A stretch of DNA of 64,000 nt, from the NCBI GenBank assembly GCA_963750935.1, contig CAVVSR010000014.1, forward strand, positions 248,001 through 312,000. The letters run 5' to 3'. Under the pieces are notes generated by a model, which was not told the origin of the DNA, made no database searches, and worked only from the letters and a program-made list of their open reading frames with translations. Positions 39,290 through 48,724 of the stretch are shown here, one piece after another (the stretch's first letter is position 1; every line of letters starts with the position of its first letter). The position numbers were made by a program, and so were the translations under genes. This DNA is from JACCXG01 sp963750935. GTDB taxonomy: Bacteria > Acidobacteriota > Vicinamibacteria > Vicinamibacterales > 2-12-FULL-66-21.

Positions 39290-41164
39290 TCGCGCGATAC
39301 GAGCAGCGGGCCGCGGAGGCCGCAGCGCAGCGTGACCTCGAGCAGCGGCTGTCGGTCCGCATCGCGCGGGCCAGGCTGGCGGCGTTCCTGCCGGGTGCGG
39401 GCCTGATCATCTGGAGCCTGTCCAACGACCTGGCCACCCTGCCGCTCGCGTCCGGTCTGGCGCTGCTGCTGGTGTTCACGGTGCTGGTGTTCTGGCACGC
39501 TCGCGTGGAGGACCGCGCGGCCTGGCATGACGCGCTGCATGTCGTGAACCGGCATGCGCTGGCGCGGATCGGGCGCGCGTGGGATCTGCTGCCACCCGCC
39601 GAACCGGTGCTGCCGCCGTCGGCGGCACTGGCGGCGCCGGCGTCCGCGGGCACCGCCGCGATCGATCTCGAGCACCACCCGTTTGCCGCGGATCTGGATC
39701 TCTTCGGGCGCGCGTCGTTGATGCAGTGGCTCGGGCCGGCGGCAACCGCGGCCGGGACCGAGACGCTCCAGCAGTGGCTGTTGCATCGCGGCCGACGCGC
39801 CGGCGATCGCGAGCCGCCAGGAAGCGGTCGCGGAGCTGGCAGCCGCGCTCGACTGGCGCGAACAGCTCGGCGCGCACGGACGCCTGGCCGCCGGCGTCCG
39901 GCCGCAGGAGCTGGCCTACTTCCTGCGCTGGGCCGAGGGTCCCGGCGCGATGCCGGCGTCGCGCGTGGCCTGGCTGCGCGTGGCGGTGCTCGCCATCGTG
40001 GCGTCGATCTGGAGCCTGATCGCGCTGCACGCGGCCGGTGTGGTGACGACCGGGTTCTGGCTCATCCCGGTCGCGGTCGGCGTCACGCTCTCGTTCGCCA
40101 CGGCGCATCAGGTCCACGGCGAGTTCCAGCGCGCGGGCGCCGGGCAGCATGCCTTCGTACGCTACGCCGATCTCTTCGCGCATGCGGTGGCGGCCCCGGC
40201 CGGCGCGGCGCATCTCCGCGCGATTCAGTCCCGCCTCGCGGGCGGCGGCGTCGCCGCCCCGGCGCGCATGCGTCAGCTCAATCGGATCCTGGGATTCGCG
40301 AAGCTCGCGTCGGGCGCCGGCATCTTCCATTTCGCCATCCAGGCGCTGACGCTGTGGGATTTTCACGTCTTCTTCGCGCTGCACCGATGGCGCACCGAGG
40401 TCGGTCCTGACGTGCGGGGGTGGATGGCCGCGCTCGGCGAGCTCGACGCGCTCGGCGCGTTCGCGCAGGTCAAGACCGACAACCCGGAGTGGGCATTCCC
40501 GTCGATCCGCACCGGTTCGTCGCCGGCGGATCGGACGTTCGCCGCGCGCAGCCTCGCGCACCCCCTGATTCACGGCGAACGCCGCGTCGCCAACGACGTC
40601 GAGGTCGGACCGCCCGGCACCTTGCTCCTCATCACCGGGTCGAACATGTCCGGCAAGAGCACGCTGCTGCGGGCGATCGGCCTGAACACCGTGCTCGCGC
40701 AGGCCGGGGCGCCGGTCTGCGCGGTGTCCGCGAGCCTGCCGCCGATCGCGCTCGAGACGAGCCTGCGCGTGCAGGACTCGCTGGAGCACGGCCTCTCGTA
40801 CTTCATGGCGGCGCTGGCCCGCCTCAAAGGGATCGTCGATCGGTCCAGCCATCCGGCGGCGGGACGGACCGTGCTCTACCTGCTCGACGAGATCCTGCAG
40901 GGCACCAACACCGCGGAGCGGGCGATCGCGGTCCGCGGCGTGGCCCGGCATCTGCTCGACGCCGGCGCGATCGGCGTGATGACGACGCACGATCTGGCGA
41001 TTGCCTCCGAACCGCCGATCGACGAGGCGGGCCGGCTGGTGCACTTCACCGAGACCGTGGACGAGCACGGGGCGATGTCGTTCGACTACCGCCTGCGCCC
41101 CGGCATCGCGACCTCGCGCAACGCGCTGCGGCTGATGGAGTTGATTGGGATTGAGGTGCGATGA
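39286..41164 (+). CDS. Membrane-associated MutS-like ATPase (one frameshift)
   Basis: A repaired length of 625 residues. Two pairs of hydrophobic helices (about 30-65 and 225-265) precede a C-terminal MutS-type ATPase: Walker A ITGSNMSGKSTLLRAIG, Walker B LYLLDEILQGTNTAERA and H-motif MTTHDLAIAS. Mismatch-recognition and connector domains of true MutS are absent, so this is not MutS1. It is the family annotated as DNA mismatch repair protein MutS in Bacteroidota and Acidobacteriota, with unknown function. One extra base at about 39787 breaks WLLH from AADAPAIASRQEAVAEL. It is coupled to the methyltransferase and followed by a 13-unit heptamer array. Confidence 0.8.
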
Positions 41165-41170
41165 AACAAC

Positions 41171-41261
41171 ACGTGCTACGTGCGACGTGCTACGTGCGCA
41201 CGTAGGACGTAGCACGTCGTTCAAGCACGTTCGCACGTAGGACGTAGCACGTCGCACGTAG
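41171..41261. repeat. Heptamer array, ACGTGCT/CACGTAG family (13 units, self-complementary halves)
   Basis: Thirteen uninterrupted 7-mers (91 bp): ACGTGCT, ACGTGCG, ACGTGCT, ACGTGCG, CACGTAG, GACGTAG, CACGTCG, TTCAAGC, ACGTTCG, CACGTAG, GACGTAG, CACGTCG, CACGTAG. CACGTAG is close to the complement of CTACGTG, so the halves can pair. A related array is at 42056. Confidence 0.9.
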
Positions 41262-41273
41262 CGGTATCGGTCG

Positions 41274-41435
41274 TCATCCGACGACCGTCGGCGTGTTTCT
41301 GAAGATCACGGTGCCACGCTCGCGCTGGGCGTGCTGGCGGGCGTGGTATCCCAGCGTCTGATGCCGGACCCACCACCACGACGCTACAGCTGAGCCAAGC
41401 ATTCCCGCAAGGTAAGCAAATGTGCGTTTGGTCAA
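41274..41435 (-). CDS. Small predicted membrane protein (53 residues)
   Basis: A short reading frame on the minus strand with a strong ribosome-binding sequence (GGTGGAGG) 7 nt before a TTG start at 41435. The product begins with Lys/Arg, then FAYLAGMLGSAVASWWWV as one hydrophobic helix, then a basic His/Arg-rich tail (HARQHAQRERG) ending NTPTVVG. I do not recognise it. The good initiation site and helix-plus-basic-tail layout argue that it is real. It is divergent from the lipoprotein gene, with heptamer arrays on both sides. Confidence 0.5.
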   Translation of the reverse strand: MTKRTFAYLAGMLGSAVASWWWVRHQTLGYHARQHAQRERGTVIFRNTPTVVG

Positions 41436-41484
41436 GACGGTTCCTCCACCTCTATCAAACGCAACCTCAATGCCAGCCGCCGCT

Positions 41485-41533
41485 GCACCCAGTACCAGGC
41501 ACCAACACCGAGCACCCAGCACCGAGTCCCGCC
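41485..41533. repeat. Heptamer array, CACCGAG family (7 units)
   Basis: Units GCACCCA, GTACCAG, GCACCAA, CACCGAG, CACCCAG, CACCGAG, TCCCGCC in register, between the divergent small protein and lipoprotein genes. Confidence 0.8.
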
Positions 41534-41580
41534 TGGGCATTTTCCGTGGCCTCCCGTTTGCACGGTCGGGGGCCGTGGTA

Positions 41581-42051
41581 GTGAAGGTTCCGGCCGGATT
41601 CGCGCGGGGTCGATGGACGGGATTGGCCTGGTTTTCGGCCGGAGTCCTCGCGGTTGTGCTGATTGTCGGGTGCCGCCGCGGCGTGCCGGTGCTCGACACC
41701 GGACCCCGTCCGATCCAGGCCGAAGGCACGATCAGCGGCACCGTACGGGGGCCTGAGAGCGCCAGCGCGATCGAAGGCCGGATCGTCGAGGTCATCAACG
41801 TCGAGACCAACGAGCGCCAGCGCGTCACGACCAACAACGCCGGCGGCTTCACCTTCAAGGTGAAGCCCGGTAAGTACCGTGTGGAGCTGACGCTCCGCGA
41901 CGGGGAGTCCCTGGTCAGGCAGCCCGGCGTCACCCACGTGAACCGCAGCGACGTGGACGCGCACGCCGACTTCGTCATCGGCAGCGCCCGCGCCTCCCGC
42001 CCCCGCAGTCCCGGCTCCCGCACCGACGGCCTCGGATCGCCGATAGCCTGA
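41581..42051 (+). CDS. Lipoprotein with carboxypeptidase-regulatory-like beta domain
   Basis: The frame is open from 41422, but its first 50 codons run through a heptamer array, so I place the start at GTG 41581; GTG 41575 is equally possible. The protein then has WTGLAWFSAGVLAVVLIVGC, a lipoprotein signal. The mature part contains GTISGTVRG and TTNNAGGFTFKVKPGKYRVEL, typical of carboxypeptidase-regulatory-like (CarboxypepD_reg) beta-sandwich domains that mediate binding at the cell surface. The tail is Ser/Arg-rich and likely disordered. It is followed closely by a D-aminoacylase gene. Confidence 0.65.
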   Translation: MKVPAGFARGRWTGLAWFSAGVLAVVLIVGCRRGVPVLDTGPRPIQAEGTISGTVRGPESASAIEGRIVEVINVETNERQRVTTNNAGGFTFKVKPGKYRVELTLRDGESLVRQPGVTHVNRSDVDAHADFVIGSARASRPRSPGSRTDGLGSPIA

Positions 42052-42055
42052 ACGT

Positions 42056-42084
42056 ACACGTGCGACGTGCTACGTGCGAACGTG
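42056..42084. repeat. Short heptamer array, ACACGTG family
   Basis: ACACGTG, CGACGTG, CTACGTG in register and then an 8-nt unit CGAACGTG. It is the same family as 41171-41261 and lies just upstream of a leaderless promoter. Confidence 0.7.
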
Positions 42085-42092
42085 CACGCACG

Positions 42093-42107
42093 TATACTTT
42101 GCCCATG
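42093..42107 (+). promoter_or_regulatory. Putative leaderless promoter of the D-aminoacylase gene
   Basis: TATACT at 42093-42098, then 6 nt, then the ATG at 42105. There is no Shine-Dalgarno sequence in the short gap, so transcription probably starts at the ATG. Confidence 0.5.
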
Positions 42108-43685
42108 CCCCGAGGTCTTGCCGCACTGCTGGCCGTGGGCCTCGCCGCGGCCGGGTCGGCACAGACCACCCGTTATGACGTCGTGATCGTCGGCGGTCAG
42201 CTGGTGGACGGCTCGGGCCAGCCGGCGCGCCGCGCCGACGTGGGCATCCTCAACGGCCGCATCGCGGCGATTGGGTCGATTGCGCCTTCGCAGGGCACCG
42301 AGGTTATCGACGCGGCCAACCACGTCGTGGCGCCGGGTTTCATCGACGTCCACACCCACGCCGATCGGATCGTGGAACGGCCCCTGGCCGAGAACTTCGT
42401 CCGGATGGGCGTCACCACGGTGGTCGCCGGCAACTGCGGCAGCTCTGCGCTCGATGTCGGCGAGGCGCTGGCGGAGGTCGAGCGGACGCGGGTGGCGGTC
42501 AACTTCGCCACGCTGATCGGCCACAACACCGTCCGCCAGGCCGTGATGGGCACCGAGAACCGGATGGCCAGCATCTCCGAGCTGGCGAAGATGCGCTCGC
42601 TGGTGTGGCGCGGCATGGCCGACGGCGCGGTCGGCTTCTCGACCGGTCTCCAGTACGTGCCCGGCACCTATGCGCGGCCGACCGAAATCATCGACCTCGC
42701 GCGCATCGCCGCCAACGTCGGCGGCGTCTATGCCACCCACATGCGCAACGAAGGCACCGCGCTCGAGCAGGCGATCGACGAGTCGCTCCGCGTCGGCTTC
42801 ACCACCGGCGCGCGGGTGCAGATCTCGCACCTGAAGGTGGACAGCCCGAACAAATGGGGCGCGTCGGAGAAGGCCCTGGCCCTGATCGATGCGGCGAAGG
42901 GCCGTGGCATCACCGTCATGGCCGATCAGTACGCGTATACGGCGGCCAGCTCCTCGCTCGGCATCCGCTTCCCGGCATGGGCGCTCGAGGGCGGCGCCGC
43001 GGCCATCGCGGCGCGGCTCAACGACCCGGCGCAGTGGGAGAAGATCAAGAAAGAGATGGGCGCGCTGCTCGCCGAGCGCGGGCTGAGCGATCTGTCGTTC
43101 GCCGTGGTCGCGTCCCACGCCGCCGATCCGTCACTCAACGGCCTGTCGATGAAGCAGGTCGCGGCGAAGCTGAAGGGCGCGGACACCGCCGACGCCCAGC
43201 TCGAGGCGGCCCGCGACCTGATGCTCGCCGGGGGCCCCTCGATGGTCTACCACTTCATGTCCGACGACGACGTCGAGCGCATCATGCGGCACCCGCTGGT
43301 CGGCTTCGCGTCCGACAGCGGCGTGCTCGCGCCGCCGGGCTCGCCGCACCCGCGCGGCTACGGCAACAACGCGCGCGTGCTCGGCGAATACGTTCGGAAG
43401 CGCGGCACCATCCGGCTCGAGGAGGCGGTCAGAAAGATGACGTCGCTGCCCGCCGGCCACTTCCGGCTGGATCGCCGCGGGTTGGTGAAGGAAGGATTTG
43501 CCGCCGACCTCGTCGTGTTCAACCCGGCGACCATCCGGGACACCGCGACCTTCGAGCAGCCGCACCAGTATCCCGAAGGGATCCCCTACGTGCTCGTGAA
43601 CGGGGTCGTCGTGGTGAAGAAGGGGCAGCACACGCGGGCGCTGCCGGGCGAGGCGATCGCGAAGCCGATCGTCCCCACCCGCTGA
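42105..43685 (+). CDS. Secreted N-acyl-D-amino-acid deacylase (D-aminoacylase)
   Basis: A 526-residue amidohydrolase with a signal peptide (residues 1-19, ending GSA). All D-aminoacylase landmarks are present: DVHTHADR (His83, His85), VAGNCGSS (Cys111), THMRNEG, ISHLKVDS and FASDSGVLAPPGSPHPR. It should hydrolyse N-acyl-D-amino acids or related dipeptides in the periplasm, a step in peptidoglycan or D-amino-acid scavenging. It contrasts with the ligand-poor paralogue at 32816. The next gene is convergent and starts 1 bp beyond its stop. Confidence 0.9.
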   Translation: MPRGLAALLAVGLAAAGSAQTTRYDVVIVGGQLVDGSGQPARRADVGILNGRIAAIGSIAPSQGTEVIDAANHVVAPGFIDVHTHADRIVERPLAENFVRMGVTTVVAGNCGSSALDVGEALAEVERTRVAVNFATLIGHNTVRQAVMGTENRMASISELAKMRSLVWRGMADGAVGFSTGLQYVPGTYARPTEIIDLARIAANVGGVYATHMRNEGTALEQAIDESLRVGFTTGARVQISHLKVDSPNKWGASEKALALIDAAKGRGITVMADQYAYTAASSSLGIRFPAWALEGGAAAIAARLNDPAQWEKIKKEMGALLAERGLSDLSFAVVASHAADPSLNGLSMKQVAAKLKGADTADAQLEAARDLMLAGGPSMVYHFMSDDDVERIMRHPLVGFASDSGVLAPPGSPHPRGYGNNARVLGEYVRKRGTIRLEEAVRKMTSLPAGHFRLDRRGLVKEGFAADLVVFNPATIRDTATFEQPHQYPEGIPYVLVNGVVVVKKGQHTRALPGEAIAKPIVPTR

Positions 43686-43686
43686 C

Positions 43687-44197
43687 TCACTCGTCCAGGG
43701 CGAGGTAGACCACGACCGGCGCCAGGACGATCCAGATCCCGACCGCGAGCAGCGGCAGCGTCGTGTAGGCGGCGGCGCTGAGAATCCACGAGAAGCTGAT
43801 GTCGCCGCCGGGCAGCGATCCCCAGTCGGCGGCGCCAAGCGAGGTAATCAGCGCGCGCAGCCAGGCCGACGCCGCCGGGGCGACCGCCAGCGACGCCACC
43901 GCCACGCACACCGTGGCGACTGCCTGCACCAGCGCGATCGGACGCGACGCGATGCGCGCCGCTTCCTCGCGGGCGCGGATCTGCGATCGCCACCACACCA
44001 CCGCGCGCGGGCGGGACCTGCGCTTCGGCGCGGGCGACCTCCCGGTCCTCCAGGAACGCCACCGCGATCTCGACGACGTCGGCGCAGATGGCGCAGCCGG
44101 CGACGTGCTCGCGCAGCGACGCATCAACGCGATCAGGCCAGCGGTTGGCGGCGGCCGCGTCCAGCAGATCCTGTTCGCGAGGGCATTCGAGCTTCAT
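43687..44197 (-). CDS. Zinc-finger anti-sigma factor-like membrane protein (one frameshift)
   Basis: ATG 44197 overlaps the sigma gene stop. The N-terminal segment LREHVAGCAICADVVEIAV is the HxxxCxxC zinc-finger typical of ZAS anti-sigma factors. After the frameshift near 44005 (AQVPPA to RAVVWWRSQIRAREEA), two hydrophobic helices follow, at about 85-105 and 130-160 of the repaired 169 residues. It should hold the neighbouring ECF sigma factor at the membrane until a signal arrives. One extra base explains the break. Confidence 0.75.
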
Positions 44198-44778
44198 GCC
44201 TCGCTCCTTTCCGTCGCGGGGCGTACGCCGCGCAGCAGGTTGGCCAGCCGCCGGCGCGCGCGGAACAGCAGCAGCTTGACGCTGCCGGTCCGCAGCCCGA
44301 GGCAGGCGGCGATTTCCCGGTGTGACGAGCCCTGCGCGTAGGCCAGCCAGAGCAGTTCCCGTTCGCGCGGCTTGAGCCGCGACATCGCCCGGCGCAGATC
44401 CGTGGCGCGTTCAGCCGCATCGACCGGAGCCGGGTCGGCGGCGATGGCATCCTGATCGGTGTGGGTCAGGATCGGCGAGGTGCGCGCGCGCCGACGGCTG
44501 TCGTGCACCAGGTTGGTCGCAATGCGGAACAGCGCGTTCCGCCGGTGCGCGTCCCCTTCGTAGTTGCCGCGCGCCCGCAGGAAACGGTAGTAGGCCTCCT
44601 GCAGCAGGTCGTCCGCGAGCCCGGCGTCGCCGGTCACGCGCGCCAGGTAGGCCCGCAGCGTGCGGGCCGTCCTGTCGTAGAAGCCGCGGAATGCCTCTTC
44701 GTCCATTTCGAGCGGAACCGCATTCGCGGAGGAGTCTGCCCGCAGGCGCTCGATGTCGGTGATGGTCAGTTCACGCAT
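44194..44778 (-). CDS. ECF-type RNA polymerase sigma factor
   Basis: A 194-residue sigma-70 family protein. Region 2 is at about 30-100 (GFYDRTARTLRAYLARVTG, DLLQEAYYRFLRARGNY, RNALFRIATNLVHDSRRR) and region 4 at about 130-185 (LKPRERELLWLAYAQGSSHREIA, then RTGSVKLLLFRARRRL). There is no extension beyond the ECF core. It lies between a membrane protein and an anti-sigma factor with overlaps on both sides, so the three form one signalling operon. Targets are unknown. Confidence 0.9.
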   Translation of the reverse strand: MRELTITDIERLRADSSANAVPLEMDEEAFRGFYDRTARTLRAYLARVTGDAGLADDLLQEAYYRFLRARGNYEGDAHRRNALFRIATNLVHDSRRRARTSPILTHTDQDAIAADPAPVDAAERATDLRRAMSRLKPRERELLWLAYAQGSSHREIAACLGLRTGSVKLLLFRARRRLANLLRGVRPATERSEA

Positions 44779-45662
44779 GGTCAGGCACAGGCCGGTCGAG
44801 AAGTCCGAGCCGCCGCGACAGGATATACGCCGCGCCCGCCGAGACGATGAACCCCGCTCCCATCGCCGTCGCCAGGCAGCCGGCGATGTAGAAGACCTCG
44901 CGCGCCTCCTGGATCGCCCGGCCGCTCAGGAACAGCAGTCCGACGCCGCTCACCAGCAGGACCGATCCCAGCTGCACCGACCAGAGGATGCGGGACAACG
45001 GCGCGCTCAGGACAGTCACGGTCTCCTGCAGCGGGCTCGGTCCCGACTCCAGGAACCGCCGTCCCGACGGCGTCTGCACGTAGGACAGCAGCTCGTCATT
45101 GGTCGAGAACCGGTCCATCAGCTTGGTGTGGACTTCCGCCTGGATCTTCGACAGCCGGTTCCAGCGCCGGTGGTCCACGATGGTCCGGATCAACCAGACC
45201 AGCGTGCTCAGGACCACGATGAAGGCGGTGAAGCCGGCCAGCCCGGCCAGGACCACTTGCGTCATCTCCTCACGAGTAGGGTTTCGCTGGTAGTCGTGCC
45301 CGATCTGGATGTGCTCGAGGTAATAGGGAGCGTTCAGCGCAACTTCCGGATGCTCCTCCAGGAACTGCCGAACCTGTGGATACGACGACAGGTAGGCCTC
45401 GTTCCGCATCAGCGACGGGTCCAGCTTGAGGACGCGGCCGACCGACGGGGGATGCCGCTCCAGCAGCTCCATCAGCGCCCGCCGGGTGGCGTCCGCGTCC
45501 ATCTGGCTCGCGAGCCGTTCCGTGGTGCCTCGGTGCGGCTGTCGGCTGCCGGGTCGCCGCCCGGGCCTGGGCCGCGGCATCGGAGACAAACGCGCCGGAC
45601 GCCAGGAGGAGGACGGGGAGGGTGAGCGTCGCGGCGCGAAAAGCGGTCGAAAAGGGTGTCAT
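44771..45662 (-). CDS. Membrane protein upstream of the ECF sigma factor (one frameshift)
   Basis: ATG 45662 begins a signal peptide (MTPFSTAFRAATLTLPVLLL). The frame then shifts by +1 somewhere in 45505-45575 to reach RLASQMDADATRRALMELLE; the repaired length is 296 residues. The middle part is a soluble helical region with NPTREEMTQVVLAGLAGF, followed by three hydrophobic helices at about 145, 225 and 255. No family was recognised. As first gene of the sigma/anti-sigma operon it may be a sensor or an effector of that system. Confidence 0.65.
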
Positions 45663-45704
45663 GCCCTCTAGATACGCAGCAGCGCCGCCGGAGTTAACAG
45701 TTGG

Positions 45705-46823
45705 TCAGTCGAAAAGCGGTCCGAGCTCGGCGCCGATGCGGCGCAGCCCCTCGCGCAGGAATGGCTCCCGGCCGCCCAGCCAGATCCGCAGGTACCCTTC
45801 CAGCCCGACGTGGACGCCCGGCACGATCAGGGTGTTCTGCCTGACCCGCACGCGGTCGGCCAGCTCCAGGCTCCCGATCGGGGCGTCATAGCGGACCAGG
45901 GCGATGGCGCCGGCCTGAGGCTCTCGCCACGTCAGCCGCCCGCCGAAGCCGGCGATCCACTCACGCGCGATCGGCAGGTTGTGGCGCAGGATCTCGCGGG
46001 TTCGACCGTAACAGCGCTCCCGGTTCGAGGGCTCGACGGCCACCCGCGCCAGCCGGTCCGACAGCTTGTTCGGGCCGATCGTCAGGTAGTCGTGCTGCGT
46101 CCAGCACGCGTTCACGAGCGCCGTTGCCCCGACCATCCAGCCGATGCGTATCCCCGGGATGCCGTAGGCTTTCGACAGCCCGCTCGTGACGATCACGCGA
46201 TCGCTCATCCCCCAGAAGCTGCGCGTCCGCGGCCGATCGATCTCGGCGCCGAGGTACACCTCGTCGGCGATGATCATCGTCCCCGTCTGCTCGCAGCGCG
46301 AGACGATGCGCTGCATCGCGTCGTCCGAGAGGACGGCGCCGGTCGGGTTGTTGGGATTCGAGAGGTAGAGGAGGCGCGTCGAGGGCGTCACCGCCTGCTC
46401 GAACTGTTCCCAGTCCGGCTCCCAGCCCGAGTCCTGCCTGAGCTGGAACGGCCGGACGGTCGCACCGAGGCTGCGCGCGACGCCCGGCATCTGCATGTAG
46501 TTCGGCACTTCCATCGCGACGGTGTCGCCGGGACGGAGCTGACTCAAGGCGATCAGGTAGTTCGCCTCGGACGTCCCGTTGGTGACTTCGATGTGATCGA
46601 CGGTGGAGCCCGCGTAGCCCGCGGTGAGCCGCTCGCGGAGCTCGATGGTGCCGTTCGACTGGCTGTAACCGAGCGGCTGATCGAGGAAGGCCTCGAGGTC
46701 GAACCCCATCGCGACCAGCTCGCGGAGCGTCTGCGGCCGCACGCCGCTCTCGCTCATGTCGTAGTCGACGAGGTTCTCCCACGTCGACTGCATCCGCTCC
46801 ATGTCGAATCGCTCGATCGCCAT
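45705..46823 (-). CDS. PLP-dependent class I/II aminotransferase
   Basis: A 372-residue fold-type I aminotransferase. VTNGTSEANYLIALSQLRPGD, LYLSNPNNPTGAVLSDD, MIIADEVYLGAEI and the PLP lysine in VTSGLSKAYGIPGIRIGW are clear. It resembles aspartate/tyrosine aminotransferase-like enzymes that lack a precise assignment. It starts 11 bp after the threonine dehydratase gene, so the pair likely acts on amino acids together. ATG 46823 is the only start fitting the conserved N-terminus. Confidence 0.88.
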   Translation of the reverse strand: MAIERFDMERMQSTWENLVDYDMSESGVRPQTLRELVAMGFDLEAFLDQPLGYSQSNGTIELRERLTAGYAGSTVDHIEVTNGTSEANYLIALSQLRPGDTVAMEVPNYMQMPGVARSLGATVRPFQLRQDSGWEPDWEQFEQAVTPSTRLLYLSNPNNPTGAVLSDDAMQRIVSRCEQTGTMIIADEVYLGAEIDRPRTRSFWGMSDRVIVTSGLSKAYGIPGIRIGWMVGATALVNACWTQHDYLTIGPNKLSDRLARVAVEPSNRERCYGRTREILRHNLPIAREWIAGFGGRLTWREPQAGAIALVRYDAPIGSLELADRVRVRQNTLIVPGVHVGLEGYLRIWLGGREPFLREGLRRIGAELGPLFD

Positions 46824-46834
46824 GACGTTCAGCC

Positions 46835-47794
46835 TCAGACCGCCGCGTCCGACGTGTGGAAGTAGCCGGCCAGCTGGTCGGCGCCGACGTTGCCGCCGCT
46901 CACGATGGCGACGATGGGCCCGGTGTTCGGCGCCGCTCCGCTCAGCACCGCCGCGATGCTGGCCGCGCCGCTCGGCTCGGCCACGATCTTCGCGCGCGTG
47001 AACGCCCACCGCACCGCCGCGATGATCTGGTCGTCGTCCACGGTCACGACTTCGTCGATGTAGCGGCGCACCAGCTCGAACGTGAGATCGCCCGGCCGCA
47101 TCGGCATCAGCCCGTCGGCGACGCTCGACGTGCGCGCCAGCGTGACCGGCGCGCCGGCGCCGAGCGACGACTTCATCTTGGCGGCGCCCGTGGGCTCGAC
47201 ACCAATGACCGCGACGTCGGAACGCGACAGCTTGATCGCAGTCGCGACGCCGGCGGCAAGGCCGCCGCCGCCGATCGGGACGACCACGGACGCGACGTCG
47301 GGACACTGCTCGAGGATCTCGAGCCCCGCCGTGCCCTGTCCGGCGACGATCCACTCGTGGTCGAACGGCGGCACGATCGTCAGGCCGCGGCTGGCCGCCT
47401 CGGACTCGGCGCGGGCCTTCCGCTCCGGCGAGGTCGTCCCCGCGAAGATGACCTCGGCGCCGAGCGCCCGCGCGCCTTCGACCTTGATCGCCGGCGCGGT
47501 CGTCGGCATCACGACGACGGCCGGGGCGCCGAGCTCGCGCGCGGCGAGCGCGACCGCCTGGCCGTGGTTGCCCGACGAATACGTCACCACGCCGCGCTGC
47601 CGCTGCTCACCGGTGAGCTGCGCGACCATGTTGTAGGCGCCGCGGATCTTGAAGGCGCCCGCCGGCTGCATGTTCTCGCACTTGAGGAACAGCGGCCGCC
47701 CCGCGGCCGCGGACACGTCCACCAGCGGCGTGATCCGCGCCACTCCCGCGATGCGCGCGCGGGCGGCGGTGATGTCTGTCAATGTCACGGTCAT
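46835..47794 (-). CDS. ilvA: Threonine ammonia-lyase (threonine dehydratase), catabolic type
   Basis: A 319-residue fold-type II PLP enzyme. The cofactor lysine is in AGAFKIRGAYNM, the substrate loop is TYSSGNHGQAVALAA, and VPIGGGGLAAGVATAIK is the phosphate-binding glycine loop. There is no C-terminal ACT regulatory domain, so it resembles the short TdcB or serine/threonine racemase-dehydratase group. It converts threonine to 2-oxobutanoate and ammonia; serine racemase activity is an alternative. The start at ATG 47794 lies directly beside a heptamer array, and reading further upstream would run into the array. Confidence 0.87.
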   Translation of the reverse strand: MTVTLTDITAARARIAGVARITPLVDVSAAAGRPLFLKCENMQPAGAFKIRGAYNMVAQLTGEQRQRGVVTYSSGNHGQAVALAARELGAPAVVVMPTTAPAIKVEGARALGAEVIFAGTTSPERKARAESEAASRGLTIVPPFDHEWIVAGQGTAGLEILEQCPDVASVVVPIGGGGLAAGVATAIKLSRSDVAVIGVEPTGAAKMKSSLGAGAPVTLARTSSVADGLMPMRPGDLTFELVRRYIDEVVTVDDDQIIAAVRWAFTRAKIVAEPSGAASIAAVLSGAAPNTGPIVAIVSGGNVGADQLAGYFHTSDAAV

Positions 47795-47796
47795 AT

Positions 47797-47922
<126 letters not shown>

Positions 47923-47950
47923 CGATCCCGATCCCGACAAGCGTCAGCGC

Positions 47951-48724
47951 CTACTTCCATCGCTTCCTGATCATCAGCACCAGCACGTCGCGCGGCGGGA
48001 ACGTGCGCGTGTAGACCGGGCCGGTCGGGCCGGCGACGAAGTTCACCGCGGTGCCGGTGAGCATGTTCTGCCAGATCGCTTCCGGCATTGCTTCCGAGAA
48101 CGTCAGCGTCACCTCGCGCGGTTGCGCGGCGTCGTGATTGATGGCGACGAGCAGCAGCGCGTCGTGCGACTCGAGGAGCCGGGCCGTGATGCTCGGGTCG
48201 TTGCCGCTCACCGTGACGTCCGGCGCCTCGGCCCGCGAGAGGCGCGGGCGCAGCGGCGCGTAGAGCGCGACGTTGCGGGTGATGTGATCGGCGAACTCGA
48301 CCGCGGCGGTGAGGGCGTCGGGATTGCGCGACAGCGCCGCCCATTCGCCGAAGATGATGCCGCGCGCGCCCATGCTGAGGTAGTACCAGGCCGCCAGCCG
48401 CACCTGCGCGGCGGAGCCCGACTCTTTCTCGGAGATCGTCGCGACGCCGGCCGCGTGCACACGCGCGTTCGCGGCGCCGCCGAGCAGCCGTTCGATCAGC
48501 CCGAGCTCCATGTCGGTGGTCGACTCGGGTGAGAGCGCCACCACGTTGAACCGCAGCCGGCGGAACTCCTCGAGGTCGGTGCGCCGCCGTCCCGCGTCCG
48601 CGTCGAGCGCATGCCGCACGCCGACCGGCACGATCTCGTCGATCCGCTGGCCCGCCGGCGCTGCCGCGAGCGCGGCGACGACGACGCAGGTGGCGATCAG
48701 CCGGGGCTCGGGAAGGGCGCGCAC
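47951..48724 (-). CDS. Unrecognised secreted protein downstream of the DinB-like gene
   Basis: A 257-residue protein starting at GTG 48724, whose G is also the last base of the DinB-like stop (TAGTG). A signal peptide is present (LIATCVVVAALAAAPAG). The mature part has features of a glycosidase-like TIM barrel: EEFRRLRFNVVALSPES, AAWYYLSMGARGIIFGEW, then a beta-rich C-terminus (ALLLVAINHDAAQPREVTLTF). No catalytic motif was recognised, so the function is open. Confidence 0.65.
   Translation of the reverse strand: MRALPEPRLIATCVVVAALAAAPAGQRIDEIVPVGVRHALDADAGRRRTDLEEFRRLRFNVVALSPESTTDMELGLIERLLGGAANARVHAAGVATISEKESGSAAQVRLAAWYYLSMGARGIIFGEWAALSRNPDALTAAVEFADHITRNVALYAPLRPRLSRAEAPDVTVSGNDPSITARLLESHDALLLVAINHDAAQPREVTLTFSEAMPEAIWQNMLTGTAVNFVAGPTGPVYTRTFPPRDVLVLMIRKRWK

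Noticed and set aside
41422..41580. Long N-terminus of the lipoprotein gene
   Set aside because: This part covers a heptamer array and the promoter side of the divergent small gene; the lipoprotein signal begins after 41581.
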